From Diogma glabrata (Eukaryota; Arthropoda; Insecta; Diptera; Cylindrotomidae), in assembly GCA_963693315.1 (NCBI GenBank), contig OY856188.1:244757926-244821925 (forward strand): a stretch of DNA of 64,000 bases. Direction: 5' to 3'. The position numbers and the translations under genes are program-made. Of the stretch, positions 32,470 through 43,533 are shown piece after piece. The notes beneath the pieces were generated by a model. The model saw only the letters and a list, made by a program, of their open reading frames with translations, searched no databases and was not told the DNA's origin. Within the stretch, counting starts at the first letter, position 1; every line of letters starts with the position of its first letter.

Positions 32470-34545
32470 ATGACTTGGTTTTCATTTTTGACACATGACT
32501 TATTTCTAGGTAAGACTTCTTATATGCTGAAACCGAATTTTTTATATATTTTGCCAATTATTATGGGTTTTTTTATATTTGGTTTTCAAGTTTTTTCTGT
32601 TTTACCTTCTTTTGTCATGGTTTTAATATTATTAATAATAATAATTTTTTTGAAAACTCGGGAAATCAGTTTTTCAATTTTTAGTTTTTTTTTGAATAAA
32701 TTAGGATCAAAAAGATTTTACACTTTAATAGCATTAAATAATCTCGACATCGTTCCAATCAAAACAAACTTGCAACCCGATCGCGAATTAAATTTTTTAC
32801 TTGATACAGGTGCAAGTATTAGTATTATTAAAAAAGGATCGATTAATGGTGAAGTTTTATGCTACCCTGATGAAAAATGTAAAATCACAGGTATTTCCTC
32901 AAATCCTTTTTGGACATTAGCTAAATGTTATGGAGAAATTATACTTGATGTTGACCACAAGATTTCTCAGACATTTCAGTTAGTAGATAATAATTTTCCA
33001 ATTTCTTGTGATGGCATATTGGGAAAAGATTTCCTTGAACAAAATCGTTGCATTATTGATTATGCACAAAATTTTTTAACAGTATCTTGTAAAACAAAAA
33101 CCTTTAAGTTTGTTTTAAAACAGAATACTCAATTGCCACAAAAATCTATTGCTGGTCGTACAGAAAAACTGGTCGGACTAGCCTTCCCTGGTATTAGTGA
33201 TGGTGAATATTTTTGTCAAACCAATAAATCCTCTGAACCTTTATATTTAACCAATCCTTTAATAAAAATAAATAAACAAATTGGTTATACCTCGATATTA
33301 AATTCAGGAGATGATGAGTTATTTTTGGAAGATATAGATATAGTTTTGGAGCCGTTAGATAATAAAAACATAAATGTTGTAACTCGTGCTCAAGCTAAGA
33401 ATAATGAAGATAAAATGATCGATATGTCTGTGTCAAATGACGAAATAAACGAAGATTTGCAAAATAATTCAAATATTGTAGAGATTACTTCAGAAACCGA
33501 TATAAATTCAGCTATTTCTCAATTCCATGATGGACCATTTGGTGGACATCAAGGAATAAATCGTACCTACAACCGCATGAAGTGCTATTTCAATTTTAAA
33601 AATATGTTTAACCGAATCAAAGATTATATTAATTCATGTAAAAGTTGCCAGATAAATAAAGTTTCTAAAAATACTAAAATGCCAATGATCATTACCGACA
33701 CTTCATCACAACCATTTGAACGAGTTGCATTAGACATTGTAGGACCAATAAGCCCCATTACTGTAAATGGTAATTCTTATATACTAACGATGCAAGACGA
33801 TTTGACAAAGTATAGTATCGCAATACCACTACCTAATCAAGAAGCCGAAACCGTCGCTCGTGCATTCGTTGAACAATTTATTTGTGTTTACGGTGCTCCG
33901 ACATCGATACTGACAGATCAAGGTAGTAATTTTTTAAGCAAACTATTTACAAATGTTACACGTCTTTTCAAAATCAATAAAATGAAAACATCCCCATATC
34001 ATCCACAAACGAACGGAGCTCTGGAAAAAAGTCATTTAAATCTTGCAAATTATCTACGAAATTACACAAATTTAGATAAAAACGATTGGGATAGTTGGAT
34101 TCCATATGCTATGTTTTGTTATAATAGTACACCACATAGTGTTACTAAATTTATGCCTTATGAATTATTATTTGGTCATAAGCCTATCGTTCCATCATCA
34201 TTTCTAAAAACCATTCAACCACTATATAATTATGATGATTACGTTAAACAATTAAACTTTAAAATGCAGAACTCTTTTGACATAGCGAAATCTAATATAG
34301 TTAATTCTAAAGAACGATCTAAAATTTTATATGATAATTCTATCAACCCTACGAAATTTATTCGAGGTGAATTAGTTTTATTAAAAAATGAAAATCGTAA
34401 AGGAAAACTTTCTCCATTGTGGTTAGGACCTTATAAAATTAATGAAATCTTAACAGAAGAAAATTCAATAATTGAGATTGGAAAAACATTAAAAACAGTT
34501 CATAATAATCGATTGAAAAAATTTAAAAACGAATTCGATATTTAA
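32470..34545 (+). CDS. Protease-integrase polyprotein with RT and RNase H deleted
   Basis: The 691-codon ORF starts with a very hydrophobic stretch (about residues 22-62) that is unusual for pol and may not be translated. An aspartic protease follows, with LLDTGASISII near 110-120 and GILGKDFL near 198. After a spacer and the linker NVVTRAQAKN, integrase begins: HX5H and CX2C zinc finger (HDGPFGGHQ, SCKSCQ), then catalytic D, D and E in ALDIVGP, TDQGSNF and GALEKSH. The RT and RNase H that normally lie between spacer and linker are missing, with the frame kept. The junction is probably near 33355-33370. Any mobility would need RT supplied by another element. Confidence 0.93.
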   Translation: MTWFSFLTHDLFLGKTSYMLKPNFLYILPIIMGFFIFGFQVFSVLPSFVMVLILLIIIIFLKTREISFSIFSFFLNKLGSKRFYTLIALNNLDIVPIKTNLQPDRELNFLLDTGASISIIKKGSINGEVLCYPDEKCKITGISSNPFWTLAKCYGEIILDVDHKISQTFQLVDNNFPISCDGILGKDFLEQNRCIIDYAQNFLTVSCKTKTFKFVLKQNTQLPQKSIAGRTEKLVGLAFPGISDGEYFCQTNKSSEPLYLTNPLIKINKQIGYTSILNSGDDELFLEDIDIVLEPLDNKNINVVTRAQAKNNEDKMIDMSVSNDEINEDLQNNSNIVEITSETDINSAISQFHDGPFGGHQGINRTYNRMKCYFNFKNMFNRIKDYINSCKSCQINKVSKNTKMPMIITDTSSQPFERVALDIVGPISPITVNGNSYILTMQDDLTKYSIAIPLPNQEAETVARAFVEQFICVYGAPTSILTDQGSNFLSKLFTNVTRLFKINKMKTSPYHPQTNGALEKSHLNLANYLRNYTNLDKNDWDSWIPYAMFCYNSTPHSVTKFMPYELLFGHKPIVPSSFLKTIQPLYNYDDYVKQLNFKMQNSFDIAKSNIVNSKERSKILYDNSINPTKFIRGELVLLKNENRKGKLSPLWLGPYKINEILTEENSIIEIGKTLKTVHNNRLKKFKNEFDI

Positions 34546-34883
34546 ATATGTAAAGAAATAAAAAAAAAACAAATTTGTACAAATTTATATAATAAATATA
34601 TGTATAAGAACTTTGTATTATATTTTTTTTTCTCAAAATAAAAACAATTTATAATTGTCTTATAATTTAGTTAAAATTCATATAAGAAATATATTACTAT
34701 TTTGAATTATTAGAAGTTTATTCTAGTTTAAAAAAAAAAAAAAAATTCATTTAAAACAATATTGATTAAAATAAATTTGAAATAATTTTTATAAAATGAA
34801 ATTAAACTTTAATAGTTCTAGTTATATATATAATTTTTCTATTTCTATATAATCTATTTATATTAATCTTATGGGTGGAGGGG

Positions 34884-35224
34884 TGTTGTGTAGCACAACA
34901 TTATGCTATGCAACGGAATATATAAATAAACCTTTAGCTTTCTAATTAACCTGAAATTATAAATACATTTAAATACATTTTTAGTACATAAGTTATTAAT
35001 GTACTAATTAGATATTTAAGGAGAATTTTAATTGAAAAACATTCAGAATTGATCTGATGATCAAATAATAAACATCTCAAAATAAATATTTATTTAATTT
35101 TGTAACAATTAAACTTTTGAAAATAAATTAAACAAAAGAAAGTTTTTATATAATAAATGTTTTAATATTCATTTTGTGAAACTATGGTTCTTTTGTGTTT
35201 TGTGAACGACGACCACCCACAACA
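34884..35224 (+). repeat. 3' LTR of the RT-less gypsy element
   Basis: It is preceded by the polypurine tract and followed by the second CTTA target copy. Appears identical to the 5' LTR, so the insertion is recent. Confidence 0.95.
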
Positions 35225-37167
35225 CTTATCGAGAAAAGTGCATCGGTGGTACCTCGGCCCCGCCGGAAGCCACACTGATATTCTCCAAACAGTTGTTCAG
35301 CAAAAGGATTGATTTTGGATAGCAAAATGTAGGAAAAGATCTTATATGCTGTGCAGAGGAGAGCGATTCCTCTGTAGTTTGCACATTGTAGGCGATTACC
35401 TTTTTTATGGATTGGTATCAGCATAGCTGTGTTCCAGTCCTGTGGCATGGTTTCAGTCCGCCAGATCATTTGAACAAGTTCAAACAATCTTAAGGATAGA
35501 GTTTCGCCACCATGTACAATCATTTCGGATGTTATATCGTCGATACCAGGTGCTTTATTGCATTTTAGTTTTGACAGCGCCGCATCGAATTCCTCTTTGG
35601 TGGGTTCGTCTACATGTACCTTTGACGCACGAATAAGCTTGGCTCGTCGTCCGACTTGTTGCTGGTCACTTAAGTTGAGAAGATTCTCAAAATAAGCGGC
35701 CCAAGTATCTAAAATATTTTTAAGGTCTACTTGTAGCTCCCCATCTTCATTTTGAATAGCAGTTGATCTAGTTTGAGGGCCCTTCTTTAAGGTTTTAACC
35801 TGTTGAAAGAAGTTACGCGATTGATGTTCCTTATTGAAGCTTTCAATCTCCTCACACTGTCTCTTCCACCATTCTCTCTTCGCTCGTCTACATAGCTTTG
35901 TAACGGCTTGTCTTGCCAGTTTATAGTTTTCCTTCGTGGACCTGGTGTTGCGTCCTTGTAGACACTTCAGATAGCAATCTCTTTTGTATTGAATAGCGTC
36001 AAGGCATGCTTGATCCATCCATGGCTTCTGGGAGTGGTTCTGTGGTCGTCCAAGTATTCCCTCAGCAGCGCTTAAAACAGCATCTTTGAGCAAATACCAT
36101 GACTTATCGACGTCTCCATTAATGGTTTCTGATTTCTCCAATGTTTCGGCAATATGGATTTGATATCTCTCTTCTGTTTCAGCATTCTTTAATGATGAGA
36201 TGTTAAAACGTTTCCGTTGATTGAATTTTGGAATGCCTGGATTTGGGAAGTGGAACCTTATCGTTGCACATACAAGGAAGTGATCACTTCCGATGTATGC
36301 ACCTCTAAAGGATCGCACATCCCGAACGCTCGAAAAGAAACCTGCTGTTACTAGAACGTGATCAATTTGATTTCGAGTGTTTCCATTCGGTGAGACCCAA
36401 GTCTGTTTATGAATCGATCGATGCGGAAAGAACGTACTGTCAATTCTCAAATTATTTGATAATGCAAACTCAGTCATTCTCTCACCATTATCATTCGAAT
36501 TCAAATGCAGGCTGTTGGGACCTACCACATTTCCATAAGAGATATCTCTTCCAACCTGTCCATTAAAGTCACCAAGAACCATAATGAAATCGCGTGTTGG
36601 TGTTTGTTTCATAACCTCTTCCAGTGCTATGTAGAAATTATCCTTCTCGTCGACGGTCTTAGCTTCAGTAGGTGCATGCACGGCAATAAGAGAAATATTG
36701 TTATATGTACCACGTACACGTAGGTAGCAGATCCTCTCACTGACCGGGATGAATTTCATCACGGCTTCTTGTATGCGTGCACCAACAAGAAAGCCAGTAC
36801 CAAATTCTCTTCGGGAAGGATGACCACTACAATATAGAGAGTGACTATCTAAATCTTGTTTTCCGATTATCGGCTGTCTAATTTCTTGTAGAGCAATAAT
36901 ATCCATCCTATACCTCTCAGCCTCTGTTTCCAGACTTATAAGAGCATCAGGAGCGCTCAGGTTGCGCACGTTCCACGTTCCGATTCGGTAGTCTGGTCCT
37001 TTTTCACGTCCAGGTAAAATTGTGTTTTTTTGTCCGGGTCTGTTATTCTTTTTTTGATAACCAAATTTAACATATGAGTTTTTTTCCGGGGTTAGGGTGT
37101 TAACCTTAGGCCCAACCCAAATTGTCGTGAATGGGTCCGTTCTGCATATTAAGGTCACCAGAAACAA
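35225..37167 (-). pseudogene. RTE-like LINE ORF, 5' half: endonuclease and start of RT
   Basis: An apurinic-type endonuclease occupies about residues 60-310: GTWNVRNL, ALQEIRQ, VLGDFNGQVG, NQIDHVLV and GSDHFLV contain the usual catalytic Asn, Glu, Asp and His positions. The segment before RT has NKAPGIDDITSEMI and CANYRGIALL, and the RT begins with GEYQCGFRRGRGTTDALFSI. Here the LTR element interrupts it. The codon at 37167 is TTG; the true initiator is unclear and may lie upstream. There are no stops. Confidence 0.9.
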
Positions 37168-37429
37168 CCTTTTTACACGTTTATATGGCGAGCCGCTTGA
37201 TTCAAGACAGACGCCCGCTCCAAGCCGCCCCTGACATAGAGAACAGACGCTTGAGTCACATTGGTTTTAAGGCGCCAATTCGCCGTGATGTAGCGTCATT
37301 GACTAAGCAGTTTTTACTCTGCTTGTCTCCAATACACCAACCTAATTCTGTCAGCATTACCCAGGCAGCACGGCGTGGACGTCGAATTTCGGATTTCGCT
37401 ACCCACAAAAGTGTGACATACTCATAATT

Positions 37430-39370
37430 ATATTTATTAAGGGGGTGGAAATGAGAAGCGGTAAAAACGTCATTTAAAAAGTGGTCAAATGAGGTTTCAT
37501 TTGAAAGAGCACCTAATTTAGAAAACATTGCAATTTTTTTTAGAATTTTGCGCTGCATAGATTTTGAATTATTGTCAAAAAGTGTGACTTTCAGACCGCC
37601 AAAATACGTTTCGACACTGATCGACTGAAAAATTTGTAAAAATTCACATAGTTATTTTTTTTATTCTAAGTTAGGCATGTTTAGTGTTAATTATAATAAA
37701 TTCTTAATTAACGTCTCTGAATATCCGAAGATATCATGCCAACTAGGGATTGGAATTAAGTTTGAATAAATTAAGTTTCTTTTAGAAATTTATGGACGCT
37801 AACTTTAAAATTTTGAGGATCAAAGCTATCAGGAAAAACCAATAAAGGTAAGGCGTTCCAGAGATCCGAGACTCTGTTGAAAAAATCAAGCTAAAAGTCA
37901 ACATTTCTGCACCTTTTTATATGAACCGTAAAAGGATGGGCTATAACATTTGCTCTGGTGTTACGCAATGGGATTGCTAGTGCAGGTAAAATTGATTTAA
38001 TCTCTTCAGAATTTCGGTTATCCATAATGTATTTGCAGAAAACTGTCAAATCAGCAACATTTCGTCTTTGCTGTAAAGACTCAGATCATTAGTAAGAGTT
38101 GAGTTGCCAATCAGTTTAACAGCTCTGCGCTGAACAGAATCAAGACACTTCAAACTACTATTATAAGCTGCACCCCATATGTGAGAACAGTACTCCATGC
38201 AGGAACGTATAAATGATTTGTAAATTAAAAGTATCTTTTCGCTATTAAAAAAACTTACGACATCGTCCCAAAAAGCCAAATTTTTGAACAGCATTCTTAG
38301 CTAGGTTAAAAATATGAGAATTCCATTTTAAATTATTTTCAACTTCTTCTCCTAGAAGCCTAACAAATTCTTTCTCTACAAGATCTTTAGAGTCGAACTT
38401 TAATGGAAACGGATTAGGTGTGGATAATCTAGAAAAATAACAAGCCTTTGTTTTGCGCGTATTGAATTCAACACTATTAGCGAGCTCCAAATCCAAAATA
38501 GTTTTAAGGTCATGGTTTAAAGAATCTATCAATCTATCAGTTAGGAAGTTTAGTAAATTTTGAATGAAAATTATAGCGAAGTCTCAAATAATTATATTTC
38601 TGTCCATAATAAATTATAGATTAACGACTTTGAATATCCAAAGATACCATGCTAACTAGGGAACTAGGGCTCGAGAGTATTAATCAATTTAAGACACACA
38701 GTAGGTGTGCACAGCGGTGCACCGTTTTTGAGTTATTGTCAAAAAAATGCGACTTTCAGACCGTTCCCCCCTACGTTTCGAAACTGATTAACAGAAAAAT
38801 TTGTAAAAATTCACAGAGCTAAGTAGGAAGTTTGGTAAATTTTGAATAAAAATCATTGCGAAGTCTCCACTAATTATATTTCTGTGTGTTTAGGGGATGG
38901 GGGTGAAGAGGATAAAAAAACCTTTTTTGACCCCAGCGAGTGGGGTGTCATATAAAAGATCACCTAATTTTGAAAGCATTGCAATTTTAGATTTTTGCGG
39001 TGCACAGTTTTTCAGTTATTGTCAAAAAAGTGCAACTTTCAAACCGTTTCGCCCCCCTACGTTGCGACGCTGATTGACAGAAAAATTTGAAAAAATTTAC
39101 AGAGACAGGAAGTTTGGTAAATTTTGAATGCAAATCATAGCGAAGTCTCAAATAATTATATTTCTGTGTGTTTAGGGGATGGATGTGGGGAGGGTAAAAA
39201 AAATCGTTTTTGACCCAAATAAATGGGGTTGTCATATCAAAGAACACCTAATTTAAGAAACATTACAATATTTTTTAGAATTTTGCGATGTACAATTTTT
39301 TTCTTATTGTAAAAAAAATATTTTTAGTATGTAGCCCCTCCACCCCCCTAAGTTTCGACGTTGATTGAAC
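37430..39370. repeat. ~285-bp degenerate tandem repeat array, interrupted by a LINE
   Basis: A unit containing TTATTGTCAAAAAA, then ACTTTCA, CCCCCCTACGTT, GACAGAAAAATTTG and TATATTTCTGTGTGTTTAGG recurs at about 38733, 39017 and 39304 (spacing 284 and 287). A related partial unit lies at 37560-37650. A second direct repeat (37700-37755 and 38610-38670, sharing GAATATCC and ATGC-AACTAGGGA) brackets the LINE fragment. Noncoding satellite-like DNA. Confidence 0.7.
37790..38540 (-). mobile_element. Jockey-like LINE fragment, RT C-terminal region
   Basis: Minus-strand frames give NNLKWNSHIFNLAKNAVQKF, then GFLGRCRKFF, and after a frame change IYKSFIRSCMEYCSHIWGAA and VQRRAVKLIGNSTL. It is the same family as 6340-7090. 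Frame-broken and 5'-truncated. Confidence 0.82.
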
Positions 39371-40558
39371 GAAAAAAATCAAATTTAAACCATTAACTAG
39401 CTGGTGTAATTGAATCTTTCTTAAGTTATCATAAACAGCTATGAATAAGATTTAACCTGAAGTAACATTTTTTGTGTCATTTTTGATCAATGTAGTTGTG
39501 ATCGCATTTACTATTGGCATTTACGATTAAACTTTTATTATGTTATGCGTCTTTGGTCTGGCAATATAAAAACTTTACAACGTAAAGACTTTACGATTTT
39601 TGATATTGTGTTCTTTTACATTCACGGAACCCTTGGCTAGCGAATTTTATTTGCACTTGTCTGACCTTTTTCGTTTCGTTTTATACAATCGCAGCCCGCA
39701 GGGCGGAAGAAACTATTATTTTTCGTAGGACAGTTTATTGCCTGTCGATTTAAAAATAACTCGCAATAATTGTACAATTTTGAATAAAATAAAACAGTTA
39801 TGCACGTCTCTGGGAAGAAATAACGGTTTCTTAGAGAAAATAAAATAATAAACAAATGTCTCTCTTCATAAAATTTTTAAATTATATTCTCTCTTTATTT
39901 ATATATATTATAAGTTTGAAATATTGTATAGAGGAAATTTACGTTGAATACAATTTTGTTTTGTACATATTTCATTGCGATTATGTTGAATCGTGCAATA
40001 TATCATGATTTCTATATTGCTATAAAATTAAACAGGCTTATCATAGAGTTGTGCATTACGAACTAGTGCGCTATGGTTTCATTTCACTACTGTAACATAA
40101 AGGGTAATTTCTAGCTTTTCATCCAATTTGTTTTGTTAATAATTTTGTCTACCATTGTAATAGGATTACACTCCATAGATTATTTCAATGCAAGCAGCTC
40201 TCTTTCAATTCGATTTTCAACTTTAAATCTGATAATTCTATTTAAGTCTTCAGTCTCTAAATTTTCTAAGCATTAAATCCTTTTATATTTGTGTTATTTT
40301 TGAAAATTAAAATTAAGAATTCATTTCCAACTTTAAGTACAATTGAATATTATATATTTGAAACTTAATGTTATTGTTTTGCTTCTGACTTAATATTTTT
40401 AATTGAATTTATATTATATATGTTTCTAGTATGGTTCCTGATTCTATATGACAATCCTTGCTTCATCACTTCTGGTCACATTCTATGGTCTTACATGTTC
40501 CGTAATTAATATTCACAAAATATTATAGCGAAAGTGGCCTATGAATTAAATTTTTTTA
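39371..40558. other. AT-rich stretch without recognised gene
   Basis: Only short open frames of low-complexity composition occur on both strands. No repeat structure or RNA gene was recognised. Confidence 0.4.
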
Positions 40559-40756
40559 TTAATGAAACTGCTTTAATTTTCGACACTTAGTGTTTTGATT
40601 ATATTCTGTGGCAAGTAAAGTCTCTTGCTTATTTTCCGTAATCCCTGTCACACATCTCGCATTTAAAAAAATGTCACCAAATACTAAGATCATTGTTATG
40701 AAAACGTTACAGATTTTCATTCTTGTGTCGCTGTAAGCCCGCATATTTGAACCCAT
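40559..40756 (-). CDS. Possible small secreted peptide
   Basis: The 65-codon frame has ATG starts at codons 1, 5 and 13. From the third, the product starts MKICNVFITMILVFGDIFLN, a plausible signal peptide: a basic residue, then a hydrophobic core, then ARC. The remaining about 30 residues are polar with one further Cys. It diverges from the gene at 41003, with about 250 bases between them. It may be only the first exon of a longer gene or a chance frame. No family recognised. Confidence 0.3.
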   Translation of the reverse strand: MGSNMRAYSDTRMKICNVFITMILVFGDIFLNARCVTGITENKQETLLATEYNQNTKCRKLKQFH

Positions 40757-41002
40757 TTCAAATACAAAAAATAATCAACAATTTAAATGAAACTTGACTC
40801 ACTTCACTACAGTTATAAATAATTCGTTGCCAAAGTAACGAATTATGCGAGTACATTAAATAAAATAACAAATTTGTTTTGTATCATAAATTTTCGATTA
40901 ACGTTCCATTGTAACCATAATAAATAATAAAAGTGTGGAATTATTTATTTATTCATTTACATTTTCCATAAACGAAAATAAATACAAATTTTTTGTTTTG
41001 TC

Positions 41003-41476
41003 ATGGATGAAAATTTTAATACAAATCTACCACAAAAGCCACGAAATGAAGTATCAAAACAAATAGCCTGTTTAAAAAAACAATTAAATGAAAGTTATGA
41101 AATGTTTGTAACCGCACGAGATACTCTGACGAATATTAATTTCGATCAATTAGAAAAACATTTTGAAACAAAGATTGAATCTAATTCTGATGTTGATGCA
41201 ATTATTGATAGTAAAATATTCACTGAACCATTAAGTGAATACACGAAGAAGCAAATGCCTGATTTTCGGAGTGAGATTGAACGTATTCCAGAGTTAAATA
41301 TGTTATTTCGTGTTTTCAACAACTTAAAAGATGGTATGAAGAAAATGGATTTAAATTATAAGACATACGTTGATTTGGAAAAGGAGATTAATGAAGATAT
41401 TTTTATAAATTTGGAAAAGGTAAAATTGATACAAGGACTTATTAATCGAAAGGATGAGTCAGGGAGTTCAAAATAA
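41003..41476 (+). CDS. Small coiled-coil protein, function unknown, intronless
   Basis: The frame encodes 157 residues from ATG in the context TGTCATGG. The product is rich in Lys, Glu, Asn and Leu with no membrane segment. Helical heptad-like stretches are visible at about 15-60 (KQIACLKKQLNESYEMFVTA) and 95-150 (LFRVFNNLKDGMKKMDLNY). An AATAAA at 41536-41541 gives a short 3' end. Length, composition and downstream signal suggest a real gene, perhaps a subunit of a coiled-coil complex, but I cannot name a family. Confidence 0.6.
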   Translation: MDENFNTNLPQKPRNEVSKQIACLKKQLNESYEMFVTARDTLTNINFDQLEKHFETKIESNSDVDAIIDSKIFTEPLSEYTKKQMPDFRSEIERIPELNMLFRVFNNLKDGMKKMDLNYKTYVDLEKEINEDIFINLEKVKLIQGLINRKDESGSSK

Positions 41477-41535
41477 TTTGCGTTTTATTTGTGTTAATCA
41501 AAAATAGTTTTTGTAATTATAAATATTTTTAATTA

Positions 41536-41541
41536 AATAAA
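41536..41541 (+). terminator. Polyadenylation signal of the coiled-coil gene
   Basis: AATAAA lies about 60 bases after the stop of the ORF at 41003-41476. Confidence 0.5.
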
Positions 41542-42109
41542 CTTATTCAAGATCTTTAATATTTCTCAACAACAGAATAATAATTCAGCAACAATATTCC
41601 TTCAATACCATTAGAAATTCAACAGTCGATGGATGCAAATTGTTCTATTGAACACAACGTCAAAATAATACACAGACTAAAGGTTCATAGAACTTAAAAA
41701 ATCTATTTAAAAAAATTCATTCGCATTTTATTTGCACTTTTTTATGTGCACGATACAGCATTCCAAACAATAAATATTGTATATATTGGTAAAAAATGGA
41801 TGATTATGGATCATTATGTTGTTAGGGTGTTTCACTGATGTTGAATATAATTTTATTTTATATTTCGTTACGATTCTGTTATAACCTTAGCATCTCTCCC
41901 ACCCATGCCTGTCGTCCCGAACAGGATCGACGTATCCTTTATATAAGGTCAATTTTTCTAGATCTACAACTATACAAAAAACATCATTGATCATCCGACT
42001 CACGGTAATTCTTGTTAGCCATATTACACAGAAGCTTGTCTAATGTAGCATTTAATCTCTCTACCATGCCATCAGACTGGATTTGAAGTTGTCGTCCTCG
42101 TTTTGTTGT

Positions 42110-42340
42110 TCCCGAGCATCTCCAACTTCATGTTGTTGTTGTGGTAGCGACGGTGTGGTGCTACTCTTCCGGCTCCATGTCCAGATTCAGGAACTCTGCT
42201 ACTGTTCTTGGGCGGTACACAAATCTTTCTTCGTCAGGTTGGTTGGTTTTCCATGACAATTAAATAGGAGGTCTGATTCATGCGGCGTGCACTCACATAT
42301 AGGACTCTTGCCAACAATGTTATGGTCAATTCTGCAGCCA
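42110..42340 (-). mobile_element. LINE C-terminal fragment
   Basis: The minus strand reads SPICECTPHESDLLFNCHGK, then PTNLTKKDL, and in a shifted frame RTVAEFLNLDME before the end. This is the cysteine-histidine tail found at the C-terminus of several insect LINEs. It is related to 18540-18800 and has at least one frameshift. Confidence 0.65.
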
Positions 42341-43134
42341 AATTCTGTGACTGTAAAGTGGTGAAGTGTTAAAAATTTCTTTATTTCGATTTTATCACCA
42401 AATTTTTATCATTTTAACATTTTTTGCGATTCTATATGCAATTTATGTGCGATGTAAGTAAAATTTAATATAATATAAAAATAAATAAAAAAAAAATTAA
42501 ATAGATACTTGGATTGTGATTGTTATGGCGGGAAGTTTGGTGGACTGGGATTGAGAATAAACTCATAGAAATTAAAATTAACATAGAAAAATATATTATT
42601 GTTAAAGTTGTAAATGATTTTCTCATGCAAAATTTTGTAAAATATTATTAAATAATCTGTACAATTTGTATAAAAAAGACCTATTACATGGTCTTCAATT
42701 GTAAATTGAGTAAATAAATAAATAAATAAATAAATAAAATAAAAAATCTTATAGTAAGTAGGCGACTCACTAAATATCAAACGTCAATGCATAAAATTTT
42801 CATTGATTGTTTTATTTAATAGAATTATTATAAAAAATCCTTTATTTATTATTTTCAAAATAAATTATTTTTTGTGAACAAAATATAATGGTTGAGCGAA
42901 ATTAATTTTTAATTGGATTAAATAAAAGATTTGTTCAATTAATTCATGCCGTCAGTTATGCAAAGACATATTTATGAGAAATGCAGAAATAAACGAGATG
43001 TCAAGTATATTGCTATTTTTTGCAGATAAGACTTATTTTGACTCTAGTGGGGTCATAATTAAAGTTCTAATCTAACAACAGGAATTTGTTCCTCTATTGT
43101 TCAAGAAATATAGATTTTGAAAGAATTTATGGAG
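42341..43134. other. AT-rich stretch with TAAA microsatellite
   Basis: A (TAAA)n run occupies about 42706-42746. No gene is recognisable. It is the left flank of the CsRn1-like gypsy element. Confidence 0.5.
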
Positions 43135-43486
43135 TGTATCCATATAATTAATACAATAATTGATTTTACTTAAATTCCAATACAATTTGTTTATTTATGA
43201 CTCCAGTTTATTTGATTTACATACAATAAAACATTATTATATTAATATTACAATTTTAACGAACATTATTATTTTCATGTTAAAATGACATCTTACCTAT
43301 TCAAGTTATGAATTAAGAGAGAGAATATTTCTATATATTTTACGAATAATAAAATGTAAACGAAAAAGAGAGAAGAAAAGAAATTACTCTTCCGTTTGTT
43401 TCTCCATCATTCTGTTTTGCCTATCGACCACAGTATTGTAAGTGTACGTTAAAACTGTGTTGAGACGGACCCTGTGAACCGCCACA
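43135..43486 (-). repeat. 3' LTR of the CsRn1-like element
   Basis: 352 bp, same length and near-identical sequence to 59972-60323. It adjoins the purine tract at about 43490-43500 (minus-strand GGTGGGGGAG). Confidence 0.92.
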
Positions 43487-43533
43487 GTACTCCCCCACCA
43501 GTTTGGCCGAAGGTGAAACGATAAGTTATTGGA

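Larger units (their letters stand above)
30013..35224 (+). mobile_element. Ty3/gypsy LTR retrotransposon lacking reverse transcriptase
   Basis: The element has 341-bp LTRs at 30013-30353 and 34884-35224 that look identical throughout by eye, starting TGTTGTG and ending CACAACA. CTTA is duplicated at 30009-30012 and 35225-35228. A polypurine tract GGGTGGAGGGG (34873-34883) precedes the 3' LTR, and TGGTGACAGC just after the 5' LTR is the likely primer site. Gag and a protease-integrase ORF are present, but RT and RNase H are absent. The leader 30354-31351 is AT-rich and noncoding. Confidence 0.95.
28845..37406 (-). mobile_element. Complete RTE-like LINE, split by a later LTR element
   Basis: A 13-bp direct repeat AAAAGTGTGACAT lies at 28832-28844 and 37407-37419, immediately outside a poly-A tail (poly-T on the plus strand, about 28845-28856) and the 5' end. 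Subtracting the LTR element at 30013-35224 and its duplicated CTTA leaves about 3.35 kb with one long ORF of endonuclease then reverse transcriptase. That is the size and layout of RTE-type elements. The ORF is continuous across the nested insertion. The 5' untranslated part is 37168-37406. Confidence 0.9.

Noticed and set aside
42523..42780. 85-codon minus-strand frame rich in Phe, Tyr and Ile
   Set aside because: It runs through the TAAA microsatellite, which creates an artificial open frame.
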